Shown piece after piece: positions 21,459 to 32,790 of a stretch of DNA of 64,000 nucleotides. Each line of letters starts with the position of its first letter. Within the stretch, counting starts at the first letter, position 1. The DNA comes from Siphonodentalium dalli (lineage: Eukaryota; Mollusca; Scaphopoda; Gadilida; Siphonodentaliidae), in assembly GCA_032622095.1 (NCBI GenBank), contig CP136069.1, positions 5,010,976 through 5,074,975 on the forward strand. Reading direction: 5' to 3'. The translations under genes were made by a program, and so were the position numbers. The notes below the pieces were generated by a model, which saw nothing but the letters and a program-made list of their open reading frames with translations, did not search any database and was not told where the DNA came from.

Positions 21459-21754
21459 GAGGCCAACAGCTAGGATCAGAACTACATGTATGGGTGAACT
21501 AGGATCAGAGTGAAGTTTCCCAGTTGAAGTTGGTGATGTTCACCCATTAGTCACCTCGATTATGCATTTTATCTTCTACAAATTAGGGGATACAGAAACA
21601 GAACAGAAAGGGAAAAAAGTAACTAACAAGACAGTCAATGACTGTGGGTCGCTCACCAGACTGTAAAACGGAAAAGACTCGTACTCTCAAGACTACAATA
21701 GTCAGCACTTGTCAAATCACTTTAAAACAAGTACATGTACATGTAGTTCTAAAC

Positions 21755-22940
21755 TTGGGTCCTGCGAATTGGAGATTTTGATCGAATCGAATATCGAATC
21801 GAGTCTACATAATCGAATCAAATATCGAATCGAATCATACCTGTGTGTTGCATTCTCAATTAGGCATTTAATGTCAATGATTAGACGATTTGAGAAACGT
21901 TCTATGAACTTCCATGAAGTTCCATCATAACTTGTGTGGCGATCAACCGTCGTTCCCGATACTATTAACTTCAATTGAGAATTGTCGAGAGGAAAAAAAA
22001 CAGATTAAAACGTCCATGCGGCCGTAACGACAATTAGATATATAACCACTAAACGGATTATCGGAATTAAAATCACATGCAATTTGTAGAGTTTGCATGT
22101 ACATGCACAATTGCAAATCGGCACTTGGAAACACCAGCTTTTACGGGTGTCAGTCAACTCGTACCCTGACCAACTCGTACCCTGCTGTTTTTCAGCAATC
22201 CATGGGGACAAAACGGTGGTATTTCAACTAAATAACGGACATACTATACACTTGAAGATGCAACAACAGTCGCAGGTTAGCCTATTTATGTAGAGCTGGA
22301 TGTTTAGCTGTCTTGTTGTCCCAGACGCTTGCGATTTATATACCACGTTGCATTCATCACACGTGTAAGTTCCTGCACTACATGCAGCTTTTATCATGTT
22401 TAAAATAAACACGAATAACGGACGACAAATTGTCAAGTTTCAAGGAACGCTCCGAAGCTGAAAGTCAACTTCAAAAGAAAACACCGCCACATGCATTCTT
22501 CGATGCCGGGAGCACGTGTTGTTTACATTCTCAGCGATATTACAGAATGCGGAATCTGAGACGTATAGTCAGCAGATAACGCTAGCGGTTGCTCAGTCTC
22601 ATCGCTATTATAATTTACGCGTTTCGTCGGTCCATCGGCGATCTCTGAGCTTTTGGCTACCATGTTCAAAGCTAGAATTCAGATGTATTTAGTCGTCCTA
22701 TAGTGGCTAATTACTGGCTATACTTATATTTAATAGCATGCGAACATTCGCGATGTACAATAAGAATTATAAGGTGCATATATTCATAATTTTCAGAATT
22801 ATATGGCACACAAACAGCGAAGATCGACGTGTGCACTTGTCCGTAAACAGCTTACTTTTTTGTCAGTGTATATTTGAAATTTCGAGTTTTGACTTTCAAA
22901 TCGAATCTCGAATCGTATATCGAATATTCGCAGGACCCTA
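21755..22940. mobile_element. hAT-like 1.19-kb element
   Basis: Termini TTGGGTCCTGCGAAT and TAGGGTCCTGCGAAT (read inward) are flanked by the perfect 8-bp duplication TTCTAAAC (21747-21754, 22941-22948), the length typical of hAT transposons. Subterminal TCGAATATCGAATCGA boxes lie at both ends. It is too short for a hAT transposase and none is seen. The interior includes a GC-richer segment with a coding-like ORF (22523-22663), so part may be captured host sequence. Confidence 0.8.
22523..22663 (-). CDS. Coding-like 46-codon ORF inside hAT-like element
   Basis: An ATG-initiated frame begins MVAKSSEIADGPTKRV and ends SVISLRM before TAA. It is hydrophilic and acidic (DETEQ), lacks a signal peptide or membrane segment, and has varied codon use, unlike surrounding AT repeats. 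The last codons overlap a possible splice donor (AAT then GTAAAC, intron from 22526), so it could be a first coding exon rather than a complete protein. A further minus-strand frame at 22224-22436 (with YTCDECNVVYKS) does not join in phase from the sites I tried. No family is recognised. It may be a captured host exon, a relic of the transposon's own gene, or chance. Confidence 0.35.
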   Translation of the reverse strand: MVAKSSEIADGPTKRVNYNSDETEQPLALSADYTSQIPHSVISLRM

Positions 22941-23034
22941 TTCTAAACATGTAAAATGGGGATGGCCACCTTGAAATTTTTCAAACTTATTGATTATAAT
23001 AATGTGATACATTGATGGAAAGAGCTCTAAGAGC

Positions 23035-23402
23035 CATGTGCCAATGCATTCTCTTATATATGCGAGTCGACCATAGGTCGCATCGCATATACAAGAGAAT
23101 GCATTGGCCTAACAATTTTTTACAATTTTAATAATTTTTTCTTGTATTCTTTAACAATTTTATAATTTCACCCATACAGAGCCCCAGACAAACATGAGCA
23201 GACGACACTCTTCTATATGCTTCTATATATGTGTGGGGCTCCCTGCACGGTAATGGATGTTTTTTATTTTATGTCCTAAAAATTGTAAGAAAAATTTATT
23301 TTAAAAAATGATAAAAAATTGTTAGGCCAATGCATTCTCTTATATATGCGAGGCGACCTATGGTCGACTCGTATATATAAGAGAATGCATTGGCACAGGG
23401 TA
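23035..23402. mobile_element. Double-hairpin MITE with ACCCTGTGCC ends
   Basis: Hairpins at 23039-23109 and 23325-23392 face each other and form the element ends. Between them is CAGAGCCCCAGACAAACATG and its partial inverse GTGTGGGGCTCC, another hairpin. A second copy is at 26930 and a half copy at 23703. No TTAA is retained. Confidence 0.75.
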
Positions 23403-23702
23403 AAAATAGATCATTGCCCACTTACTTCAAGATCTCTAAGTGTTGGAAATTTATCAAAACCTTACTGATAATACCGGTATATATCAAAATTATTACACAT
23501 AATATAGGAATCTATATAAAAGTACCAAACTTGAATTCATAGCATACATAGAGTGGGTGTGGGAGTGTTAAATCTCTGCCCTATTTGAACCAAACTTAAA
23601 TCCCAATCTATAGAACACAGCACATAAGAATTAATCTAATTGAAATGAATGTCACAAATGTGACCCGCCATATCAAATCCAGTCGGAAGTCGGGATTTTT
23701 TT

Positions 23703-24000
23703 TACCCTGTGCCAATGCATTCTCTTATATATGCGAGTCGACCATAGGTCGCCTCGCATATATAAGAGAATGCATTGGCCTAACAATTTTTTATCATTTT
23801 TTTTAAATAAATGTTTCTGACAATTTTTAGGACATAAAATAAAAAACATCCATTACCCTGCAGGGAGCCCCACACATATATAGAAGCATATAGAAGAGTG
23901 TTGTCTGCTCATGTTTGTCTGGGGCTCTGTATGTGTGAAATTATAAAATTGTTAAAGAATACAAGAAAAAATTATTAAAATTGTAAACATTTGTTAACAC
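23703..24000. mobile_element. Inverted, right-truncated copy of the double-hairpin MITE
   Basis: Starts TTACCCTGTGCCAATGCATT, hairpin 23709-23781, then the middle hairpin in reverse orientation. The second terminal hairpin is missing. Confidence 0.7.
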
Positions 24001-24027
24001 AACATTAATTGGAAATTTGACACCAAC

Positions 24028-24108
24028 TACAGTAATGCTCTAAGTAAACGACTTCTTAACCACAACAGAATTATGGGTAACTTTCAGGATTTAGTCGGAA
24101 ATATGGCC
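24028..24108. mobile_element. Pogo/Tc1-like MITE fragment
   Basis: Left 80 bp only, TACAGTAATGCTCTAAGTAA to GAAATATGGCC. Confidence 0.75.
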
Positions 24109-24154
24109 ACCTCAACCAGTAGCACCAATAGAATATTTTCAACCTATACAGTTA

Positions 24155-24264
24155 TACAGTAATGCTCTAATTAATCGACTCCTGAAACACAGCAGAATTA
24201 TGGGTAACTTTTCAGGATTTAGTCGGAAATATGGCTTGTTGCCATTCATCGGAAAGCTCTCAGT
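24155..24264. mobile_element. Left half of pogo/Tc1-like MITE
   Basis: Starts TACAGTAATGCTCTAATTAA and ends GGAAAGCTCTCAGTG, at the palindrome centre. Confidence 0.8.
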
Positions 24265-24289
24265 GTAGTTTGATTTTCAAACAATTTAT

Positions 24290-24990
24290 TGGGGGGAACT
24301 TATTCTTTTAGGATCAATATTTGCATATTTTCCTACTTTTGGTAAACATTTTGGACTGAAATGGCCATCAGTTGGAAATTTTCCAACCTTAGGGGGGGGT
24401 CACTTTGGAAACTTGTGTCCTGGTCCCTCCCCCGTAGCCAGTCAAAAACTGCTAGCTATTTTAAGAAAACAATATTGTCCTACATTTGGTCAACATTGGA
24501 ATTGGAATTGTCATCAGTTGGAAATTTTCCAACTTAAGTGGGGGTGTCGCCCCGTGTCGGGTTTAAAATTTCCAACTCTAGGAGGGCTTGTTGCTAGGAT
24601 TTTGCGATTTTCTTGATTAGATTTCAAAATTTTCATGGTCCCTCCCTGTGGCCAATAAAAACTGTTATTAGTTTAAGAAAACAATATTTAACTCCATTTG
24701 GCCAAAATTGTGGACTGAAATGATAATCAGTTGGAGAATTATCCAACCTAAGGGTGAGTATGAGGTTTGAAATTTCCAACACTAGGAAATCTTGAGGACA
24801 GTTTAGATACTAGGATTTTGCAATTTTCTTGTTTAGTTTTCAAAATTTTCTCACACCGGGCCTAACAACCATGGTCTGCCCGGTGTATCCTGGTCTCTTG
24901 TCCGTAGCCATGTGCATTTGTCTGGACTTGGACCACTAGATGTTAGGATTCATGCAATTTTCAGGTTTTCAATATCTGAATGTTCTCATA
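24290..24990. repeat. Degenerate tandem repeat, about 220-250 bp, 3-4 units
   Basis: Recurring order: GGTCCCTCCC, GTAGCCA, AAGAAAACAATATT, CATCAGTTGGAAATTTTCCA, then ATTTTGCGATTTTCTTG. Units start near 24419, 24636 and 24888, with a partial one before. A related single unit lies at 62690-62830. Confidence 0.7.
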
Positions 24991-25231
24991 CCGGTATACA
25001 TGTACATGTGTATACCAGTAGAACCATGGTTTATGAATATATAGGCTATTAGGCCTGAGCATTGTGGTGCAAATGGAATTCTTGTGTTTGGTTGAATTCA
25101 AGAGGGGGTATTTGGAATTCCCCAAAGTGGACACCCCCCCAACAGAGACCCTCTAGCCACATCCCTGACTATAAGGAAGGGCGGACTTGGAAATATGAAA
25201 GAGGACAACATGTCTACGCATATGGAACACA

Positions 25232-25339
25232 TACAGTAATGCCCTAAGTAATCGACCTCTTAACTACAGCAGAATTATGGGTAACTTTTCAGGATTTAGT
25301 CGGAAATATGGCTTGTTGCCATTCATCAGAAAGCTCTCC
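25232..25339. mobile_element. Left half of pogo/Tc1-like MITE
   Basis: TACAGTAATGCCCTAAGTAA to CATCAGAAAGCTCTC. Confidence 0.8.
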
Positions 25340-25911
25340 CCCAACCTTTACTCCATGTCAGTTAGTGGCATCGGATCATCCCAGATTGACGGGGAGCAGG
25401 CCTCAGCTTGCAGATTGAGAATAGGGAGAAGTGACTTCTCCCTCTGGCAGAAATAGGGAGAAGTGAGAGAAAAATAGGGAGAAGTGAGAGACTTGAGAAT
25501 AATTTCATCTGATAATTTATTTAATATGGATAGGTTAAACAAACGAAAAAAACATTATCATGGAAAAAAATTCAAATTTTTCATTTAAATGTAATATAGA
25601 TTGTTTGTTGCATTTGGTTTGCATATATATGCCACAATTAACGGCCTTGAGTCTTGACATCGACTACCGAGTGTCTCTAAAATCACTGAATCATTGGGAA
25701 TAAAATTACGATTTTCCGGTTTTGGATCACGTTTTATTTCGAACAATGCAATACAACGATTAAAACTTTATTTGCACACTATAAAATGGTGCTCTCGGAT
25801 AAGTTTGTCGCCAAATATATTCAGTAACATCAGGTAACATCGGATAATTTAAAGGGGGGAGTACGGATTCGAATTATTTGAGGTCCGTTCGATTCGCATT
25901 CTGTTATTGCG
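25340..25911. other. No gene recognised
   Basis: A short tandem phrase, AATAGGGAGAAGTGA, occurs three times at 25415-25495. The rest is unassigned. Confidence 0.4.
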
Positions 25912-26055
25912 TACAATAATGCCCTAAATAATCGACTCCTTAACCACAGCAGAATTATTGGTAATTGTTCAGGATTTAGTCGGAAATATGGCTTGTTGCC
26001 ATTCATCCGAGAGCTCTCAAGCCATATTTCCAACTAAATCCTGAAAAATTACCCA
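25912..26055. mobile_element. Pogo/Tc1-like MITE, both arms shortened
   Basis: The left arm is complete from TACAATAATGCCCTAAATAA. The right arm starts late (AAGCCATATTTCC) and ends at AAATTACCCAT. Confidence 0.75.
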
Positions 26056-26298
26056 TGGTAGACCTAGGATCAGATTGAAGATCCCCTGTTGAAGTTGGTG
26101 ATGTTCACCAAATAGTCACATCGATTATGCATTTATCTTCTGCAAATTGGGGGATATACATGTACTAGTGGAAACTGAAGAGAAGGGAAAAAGTAACTAA
26201 AAACAATGTTAATCCGAGACAATACAGGTAGATACTTCCCAGAAGATGGGGCCTAAGGGAAAAAGTAACTAAAAACAAAGTTAATCTGAGACTATAGA

Positions 26299-26524
26299 TA
26301 CAGTAATGCTCTAAGTAATCGACTTCTTAACCACGGCAGAAAAATAATGGGTAACTTTTCAGGATTTAGTCGGACATACCGGTATGGATTGTTGCCATTC
26401 ATCGGAAAGCTCTCAGGGAGAGCTTTCCGATGAATGGCAACAAGCCATATTTCCGACTAAATCCTGAAAAGTTACCCATAATTCTGCTGTGGTTATGGAG
26501 CCGATTAATTAGAGCATTAATGTA
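26299..26524. mobile_element. Full-length pogo/Tc1-like MITE, diverged
   Basis: TA at both ends, CAGTAATGCTCTAAGTAATC at the left and AGAGCATTAATG at the right. Small insertions (GGTATACC near 26380) lie in the left arm. Confidence 0.8.
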
Positions 26525-26929
26525 GTCCATAGGCTGGCCTCGTGGCATAAAACAATATAAACAAGTAGGGCTGGTACAAATTAATAAAACAGAATCCCTG
26601 CGGTTATAACAGATCAATATTTAATCAATGAAGATTATTAGAATGTCATTCTTAGCTCCATCATGTTGTCTCAGTGCATCGGATCATATGTAGGTCATTT
26701 AAATGGTTATGTGTTCTTACAAATCAATATATACCTCAGCATAGAAAGTATACACAGTGTACTGCTGTGTTCTGTGGTTACTCGCCAGCGGGACAAAGGA
26801 CGGGTGTTCCATTAATAAGGGAGTCGTTTTAGTTCAGAACAATACAGAAAACCATTATGGTCATATACCGCTATAATAGTGGAATTCAGGATGTGCCTGA
26901 CCTGATATAATATTCTCATGTATACATAC

Positions 26930-27299
26930 CCTGTGCCAATGCATTCTCTTATATATGCGAGTCGACCATAGGTCACCTCGCATATATAAGAGAATGCATT
27001 GGCCTAACAATTTTTTACAATTTTAATAATCTTTTCTTGTATTCTTTAACAATTTTATAATTTCACCCATACAGAACCCCAGACAAACATGAGCAGACGA
27101 CACTCTTCTATATGCTTCTATATATGTGTGGGGCTCCCTGCAGGGTAATGGATGTTTTTTATTTTATATCCTAAAAATTGTAAGAAACATTTATTTAAAA
27201 AACATGATAAAAAATTGTTAGGCCAATGCATTCTCTTATATATGCGAGGCGACCTATGGTCGACTCGCATATATAAGAGAATACATTGGCACAGGGTAA
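26930..27299. mobile_element. Double-hairpin MITE, second complete copy
   Basis: Matches 23035-23402 end to end, with hairpins at 26934-27004 and 27222-27290 and the middle hairpin GAACCCCAGACAAACATG. The two copies are close, so they spread relatively recently. Confidence 0.8.
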
Positions 27300-27882
27300 A
27301 AAAAACATTATGAGTAGAACAAATGCCCAAATACATGAGTATCCCGACTGTTATCGTATTTAAATATAACAATCAAGGACACAGAAAGTGACATGATAGT
27401 TTGATACCACATTTAAAGACATATTATGGACTTGTTCGGGTGCATGAAACTGATAAATTAGTATACTCAGGCGCTATGCCAACTGTAGCATTCTACTAAC
27501 ATTGCCCAAAATCTCAAAGAAATCGACCATACAACTCCATAGAAAACACTGTCTGAACTACGCTCAATTGTAAATATTTACATCTCGATTCGGGATGCAA
27601 CAATTGCCGATAAACTAACGCAAATTATTTCGCCATTGATACTCTCGGCATTTAATAAATATATTTATTACATGATCCTACCCTTATTCCATTCAAGAAA
27701 CCCATTCTATAAATTGCGATATTAAACGTTCGTTTAATAACAGGAAATAGTACCAGGTGACCTTTGACTTCCGGTTAGTCTTCCCTTTACATTCCGTACA
27801 CTACGTCACAAAATACTTTGGCTTCAAATATTTTTCCGACAGACTATAATGAATGACAATTTATGTCATTAAATATTCGCCA
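27300..27882. other. Single-copy stretch, no gene recognised
   Basis: Contains GACTTCCGGTTAG at about 27767, an ETS-site-like motif often seen in promoters, but no supported exon nearby. Confidence 0.35.
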
Positions 27883-27886
27883 TTAA

Positions 27887-28153
27887 CCCTTTCAGTGCCA
27901 AGTCCGATTTTTGTATCAACCCATATTTCCTTGATCATTTTTCAAATTTATTGATTAATAATTTTGATGCCCATGAAAATATTTTTCCGACAGACTATAA
28001 TGAAAATATATCACATTATATAATGTGATACATTGATGGAAAGAGCTCTTAGAGCTCTTTCCATCAATGTATCACATTATTATAATCAATAAATTTGAAA
28101 GATGATCAAGGAAATATGGGTTGATACAAAAATCGGACTTGGCACTGAAAGGG
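27887..28153. mobile_element. TTAA MITE, CCCTTTCAGTGCCAAG class, with filler
   Basis: TTAA at 27883-27886, altered to TTCA at the right edge. Long inverted arms meet at AGCTCTTAGAGCT. The left arm contains an extra segment (27977-28004) identical to host sequence at 27826-27853 just outside the element. Confidence 0.8.
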
Positions 28154-28337
28154 TTCAATATGCCAAAGAGTCTTTATTTATCTGGGACTATTTCTTTATG
28201 TGGACAAACAATGCATATTTTTAAGTGAAACATCATCGCATGCCTTATAGAAGCTGATGTTAGTTTCGCATCCCATTTGTTGATTTAAGTGTGTTTGTCA
28301 AGGTTTTGGATCATGTAATAAATAGAATCTACGACTC

Positions 28338-28458
28338 GTCCCCAGTTTATAAAAATTTACTAAACTCGTCCAGTAAATTAGGTCTGAACCTCTCCAAAGG
28401 GTCGGTCCATACCTAATTTACTGGACTCGTTTTGTAAATTCCTCTATAAACTAGGCAC
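28338..28458. repeat. 121-bp imperfect hairpin
   Basis: Arms share CCAGTAAATTAGGT and its complement plus AGTTTATA/TATAAACT, around CCTCTCCAAAGGGTCGG. Confidence 0.75.
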
Positions 28459-28613
28459 TCATTGTAGATCCTCTATAAGACTGACGGTGTGTGGTGTAAA
28501 TTTAGATTAATATTCATAAAAATAACTAATAACTACTTTGAGAAAGATTATTCTCCATTTGATCACCCAACCGGAGCGTTTCATCACTTTATACAAACCA
28601 AATTATTCCAATG

Positions 28614-28782
28614 TACAGTAATGCCCTAAATTATCAACTCCTTAACAACAGCAGAATTAGGGGTAACTTTTCAGGATTTAGTCGGAAATATGGCTTGTTG
28701 CCATTCATCGGAAAGCTCTCACTGAGAAGGTACCAATAATTCTGCTGTGGTTAAGAAGTAGATTATTTAGGGCATTACTGTA
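28614..28782. mobile_element. Pogo/Tc1-like MITE, right arm shortened
   Basis: The left arm is complete. After CTCTCACTGAGA the right arm jumps to GGTACCAATAATTCTGCTGT, then ends TTACTGTA. Confidence 0.8.
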
Positions 28783-28897
28783 CATTATTTGAGGCATATG
28801 GTAGCCATAAGGGTTAATAGCTCATTAGAACCTTTATTTATTAAAATATTTTTTAGTGTGTGTTATCGCTTGTGAAAAGTCGAGTAAAGAGATTATC

Positions 28898-29048
28898 ACT
28901 ACAGTGAAGTGATCTGAGTCTCCATATCACGCCGAGTTGAGAAGGTGAGATCACGGATCAGACGAGCTGCCACAGGCTGCGACTCTGATCCGTGATCTCA
29001 CCTTCTCAACGAGACGTGATGTGGAGACTCAGATCACTTCACTGTAGT
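28898..29048. mobile_element. 151-bp near-perfect foldback
   Basis: Arms ACTACAGTGAAGTGATCTGA and complement continue through TGAGATCACGGATCAGA, with a loop of about 20 bp (CGAGCTGCCACAGGC). GC content is higher than the surroundings. No clear target duplication. Confidence 0.8.
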
Positions 29049-29433
29049 AATAATATGTTTATTATATGACCAATTGAACTTAATTATTACAAACAACCTC
29101 TGAACTTTTATTGCGAAAAAGGTGATAGTTGAATTCAAATTTGATGAAAGAATCGCAACAATTTAATCTACACAACAATTTCAAGAAGAAATTTCTCAAT
29201 TGAAAACATTTCCGAAGCCTCGTTCTGATTCAAACATGCATGATATGGAATTGGATCACGATACTATCATGATCCGATTTATCGGAAAACCATCACCAAA
29301 CAATGATGGTATTTAGAGAAAATAATGATAGTCATATAATAAATGTCCATACCATGATTGGAGACGGGAGTACTGATTTCAGTGATATACCATCCTGACT
29401 TTTATAGAGCTACCGGTATGCTCTGATAATAAA

Positions 29434-29855
29434 CAGGTCAGGTAGAACCCAAAATCGATGTACTAAACCTTGACTTGTGTAAAAAACCTCGATCGAGGTT
29501 CTTCGAGACCATGTGACCAGTGGTGATATAGTCTGGAGTATTTCATCTTACACCTATGGGAGGCCAAATTCACATTTAATAATTAATTTTGCTTAAGCGC
29601 AATCAAGCACAATTAATTATTAAATGTGAATTTGGCCTCCCACAGGTGTATTATGAAATACTCCACACTATACTACTATATCACTTACACTATATTACTT
29701 CCATTAGTATCATATTTGGTTTAGAGTGTTTCCCCTTATATCATGGGTGTATGTTTTGACCAGTGGTCACATGGTCTCGAAGAACATCGGTCGAGGTTTT
29801 TTACACAAATCGAGGTTTAGTACCGGTACATCGATTTTGGGTTCTCCCTGACCTG
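29434..29855. mobile_element. 422-bp inverted-repeat element, CAGGTCAGG ends
   Basis: Ends CAGGTCAGGTAGAACCCAAA and the complement of CAGGTCAGGGAGAACCCAAA. Both arms contain GTGTAAAAAACCTCGA and TCGAGACCATGTGACCA. The flanking ATAAA (29429-29433, 29856-29860) is a candidate 5-bp duplication. It carries the GGGAGGCC palindrome in its centre. Confidence 0.75.
29557..29642. mobile_element. Minimal CTTAAGCG-family palindrome
   Basis: TGGGAGGCCAAATTCACATT and its complement enclose a single TTGCTTAAGCGCAATCAAGC. The inverted repeat extends less perfectly to about 29526-29673. It is the cleanest example of the termini of the larger elements at 1340 and 47510. Confidence 0.8.
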
Positions 29856-29887
29856 ATAAAAGTCAGGTTTACGGACTATGGAACAAT

Positions 29888-31080
29888 CAGGTCTGGCAAA
29901 TGTGAGAATACAGCTACAATAGCTGTATTCAGCTAACCTAGCTGTATTCAGCTATATATTATACTCTCAAAGCGGCTGTTTTTTGATAATAAACTAGAAG
30001 TGCTAATTTGCACATCAAAATTAGGCTACCCTATTCTCCGGTCACCCTCAACCAAATAAAAATCGTCGCTTGTGTTCTGACAAAGTGTTGCCTTTTGTCG
30101 GCACGACGATGGTGATTATGTGTGAAAACTTACTACGGCGGTCGATGTCGGTCATAACGGTTAATAACTCTCTTATGCAATGCGGAATACCTTGAAAAAT
30201 ACATTAAATACAATATTTATCACCGAAGATGGAACATCTTAATCATTCCCGGAAGTATCAATATGATGCTGCTAAAACTCAGTTTGGTTGGTGCGTTAAA
30301 ACAGGTAAAAAGGGGAACATCTCTAGCCAGAGTTTAACCGAGTGAGTTCCACTCACTGCTTGAGCTGATTCTCTCCAAAAATATGGAAACGCATACATGT
30401 ATGTCGAATCGCGAAAATACAAATACCAATGTTATGTTTAGTAAGTTTTCACACATTATATATTTTCCCGCCAAAACAGATTGAATAGTTCTGACTCGCT
30501 AACGACCAGGACTTCATGTTTGAAATACTTCAGAAATTATATAAGTCGCATTTTCATTTCAGTTGTCCCTATGTTGTGCCATACATTTGCAATATGCCGC
30601 ACAATATCTGTATATACCGTTATGAATAGTTACCAGTATCGCTCACAAACCGCTAGTGGTATGTAATTCTAAATGCTCGATATAGGTACACCATTCTAAC
30701 GCCCCCTACCGGTTTAGCATCGGGAAGAAGTAAACGAGTGTTTGGGATGAATTTGATCTTTATTTTATAAGTTAGTTAATGAATGCATTTGCAGAAAATA
30801 GTCCCCAGAATATTTACTGACATCGACCACCGTAGTAAGTTTTCACACAAAATCAGAATTGCCGTGTCCACAAAAGGCAACACTTTGTCAGAACACAAGC
30901 GACGATTTTGATTTGGTTGAGGGTGACCGGAGAATATGGTAGCCTAATTTTGATGCGCAAATTAGCGCTTCTAGTTTATTATCGAAAAACAGCCGGTTTG
31001 AGAGTATAATTTATAGCTGAATACAGATAGGTTAGCTGAATACAGCTATTGTAGCTGTATTCTCACATTTGCCAGACCTG
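29888..31080. mobile_element. 1.19-kb element with about 260-bp inverted termini
   Basis: Ends CAGGTCTGGCAAATGTGAGA and its complement. The arms continue through GTATTCAGCT repeats, GGTCACCCTCAACC and AGTAAGTTTTCACAC to GGTCGATGTCGGT. ACAAT flanks both sides (29883-29887, 31081-31085). The centre (30160-30820) has no recognisable ORF, so it is non-autonomous. It shares the CAGGTC start and 5-bp duplication length with its neighbour 32 bp away. Confidence 0.82.
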
Positions 31081-31300
31081 ACAATAAGTTGAATAACTTG
31101 TGACTAACTTCTAAGCTCTACAAAACTCCTCAACAAAGTCAAAATCGGGAATGGTTTGGTTGTTTACATCACAGCCTGGCGGGCTCTGGTATCCTGGTAA
31201 CTTGACATGATCAAAATTTCAATATCGAATATCATAATAATATCCTGGAAATTGGATGCCATTTCTACATCATAACTTCACACATAAGATATATATTTAC

Positions 31301-31373
31301 CTGACTTGAGGTTCGATGCTGAGTTTCCTGACAGGGCTATCAGAAGCCCCGCAGTTAGTAAAACCAACCGCAT
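31301..31373 (-). CDS. First coding exon of a secreted or membrane protein
   Basis: Minus-strand ATG (31373-31371) begins MRLVLLTAGLLIALSG, then NSASNLKS, a textbook signal peptide: a basic residue, a leucine-rich core, then small residues before a likely cleavage after Ala or Ser. After 24 codons and one base the frame meets CAG followed by GTAAATAT, a strong splice donor, so the exon ends at 31301 in phase 1. An in-frame TAA lies 18 bp upstream of the ATG, and position -3 is a purine, both supporting this start. The sequence does not match any repeat in the window. Downstream exons were not found; the intron would run into the 29888-31080 element or beyond. The mature protein is unknown, so no function is assigned. 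Confidence 0.6.
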
Positions 31374-31600
31374 GCCAATTTTACCCAATTACATCGTTAT
31401 TAACGCCTTTGAACTAAAAATCAAAACATAAACCAGGAAATGTTGTGTCGAAATCGTGATTCTCGAGAAATCGCGCAAGTGACGATTTTTCACGTTAGTG
31501 CACTTTAATAAGTACAATTTCCGACTACCAAAAGCACCGGCTGCGGATCCGGTGTAAATATTTGCAGTTTTCTCCCTTGGGTCAGCGAAGCAATTTATAG
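31374..31600 (-). promoter_or_regulatory. Candidate 5' region of the signal-peptide gene
   Basis: Single-copy, less AT-rich sequence upstream of the ATG. ACTTATTAAAGTGCAC (minus strand, around 31500-31515) is TATA-like, about 130 bp above the start codon. No transcription start can be fixed. Confidence 0.3.
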
Positions 31601-31848
31601 ATCGATAACTTTATTGCAATAAAGACATCCAAATGTGGACAGGTTGCAGAAATACATGTACATAAAGACATTGAAACATGAAATAAGAGAACACAAAAAT
31701 ATACAAGATAGATACAACAATATGTTATGATATGACACCCTTGGTAGCAGATCGAGTGATATTTTCGCGGGTGTGAGCCGTTATGTATTAATATGATAGA
31801 GTTATTTCTCTTATTCCTAGTCCAAATTCGTTCTTTCTCAATTTTTCG

Positions 31849-32200
<352 letters not shown>

Positions 32201-32348
32201 TTGTAACCTTATACCTTATCGCTATCCAACACACTGACACATACAACCCATTTTTTTTTTATTGAATAACACTTGAACATACGAACATGGTATGCATAAT
32301 TATGCGAATACAGGATAACTCTAAACAATGTATTAATTAGCAAACACA

Positions 32349-32357
32349 CTCCTTTGG
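32349..32357. repeat. 9-bp target duplication, left (CTCCTTTGG)
   Basis: Identical to 39567-39575. The bases outside the two copies differ, so the match ends where expected for a target duplication. Confidence 0.8.
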
Positions 32358-32400
32358 GGACATGACAATCTGCGGGGTGGGATGGGATATGGGACAAAAC

Positions 32401-32790
32401 GACAATCTGCGGGACAGAATTTCAAATTGCGTGGGACGGCCGACCTCTCGAGGAATACAGGGCGTAGGGGGCTCATGTTGGTGTCTAACGAAAGGCACAC
32501 GTTCGCCCTATCCAAACATATTAACCCCGCCACTAACCAAACACCAGAAGTTGCATTTTTTGATCGACAACTGACCTAACATGGGGTGGAATTTGGGATA
32601 GCATGACAATCTGCGGGACAGGATTTTCAAATTGCGTGGGACGGCCGATAGCTCGAGGAATACAGCGCATAGAGGGCTACTTTTTGTGTCTAACGAAAGG
32701 TCCACATTCGCCCTATCGACACATATTAACCCCGCCACTGGCCGGACACCGGAAGTTACATTATCCGGTCGACAACTGACCTAACATAAA
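32401..32790. repeat. Two direct about 200-bp repeats in the left arm
   Basis: Units start GACAATCTGCGGGACAG at 32401 and 32605 and end CAACTGACCTAACAT. A third partial start is at 32364. They share GGACGGCCGA and TATTAACCCCGCCACT. The mirrored pair lies at 38590-38764 and 39310-39545. Confidence 0.88.
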
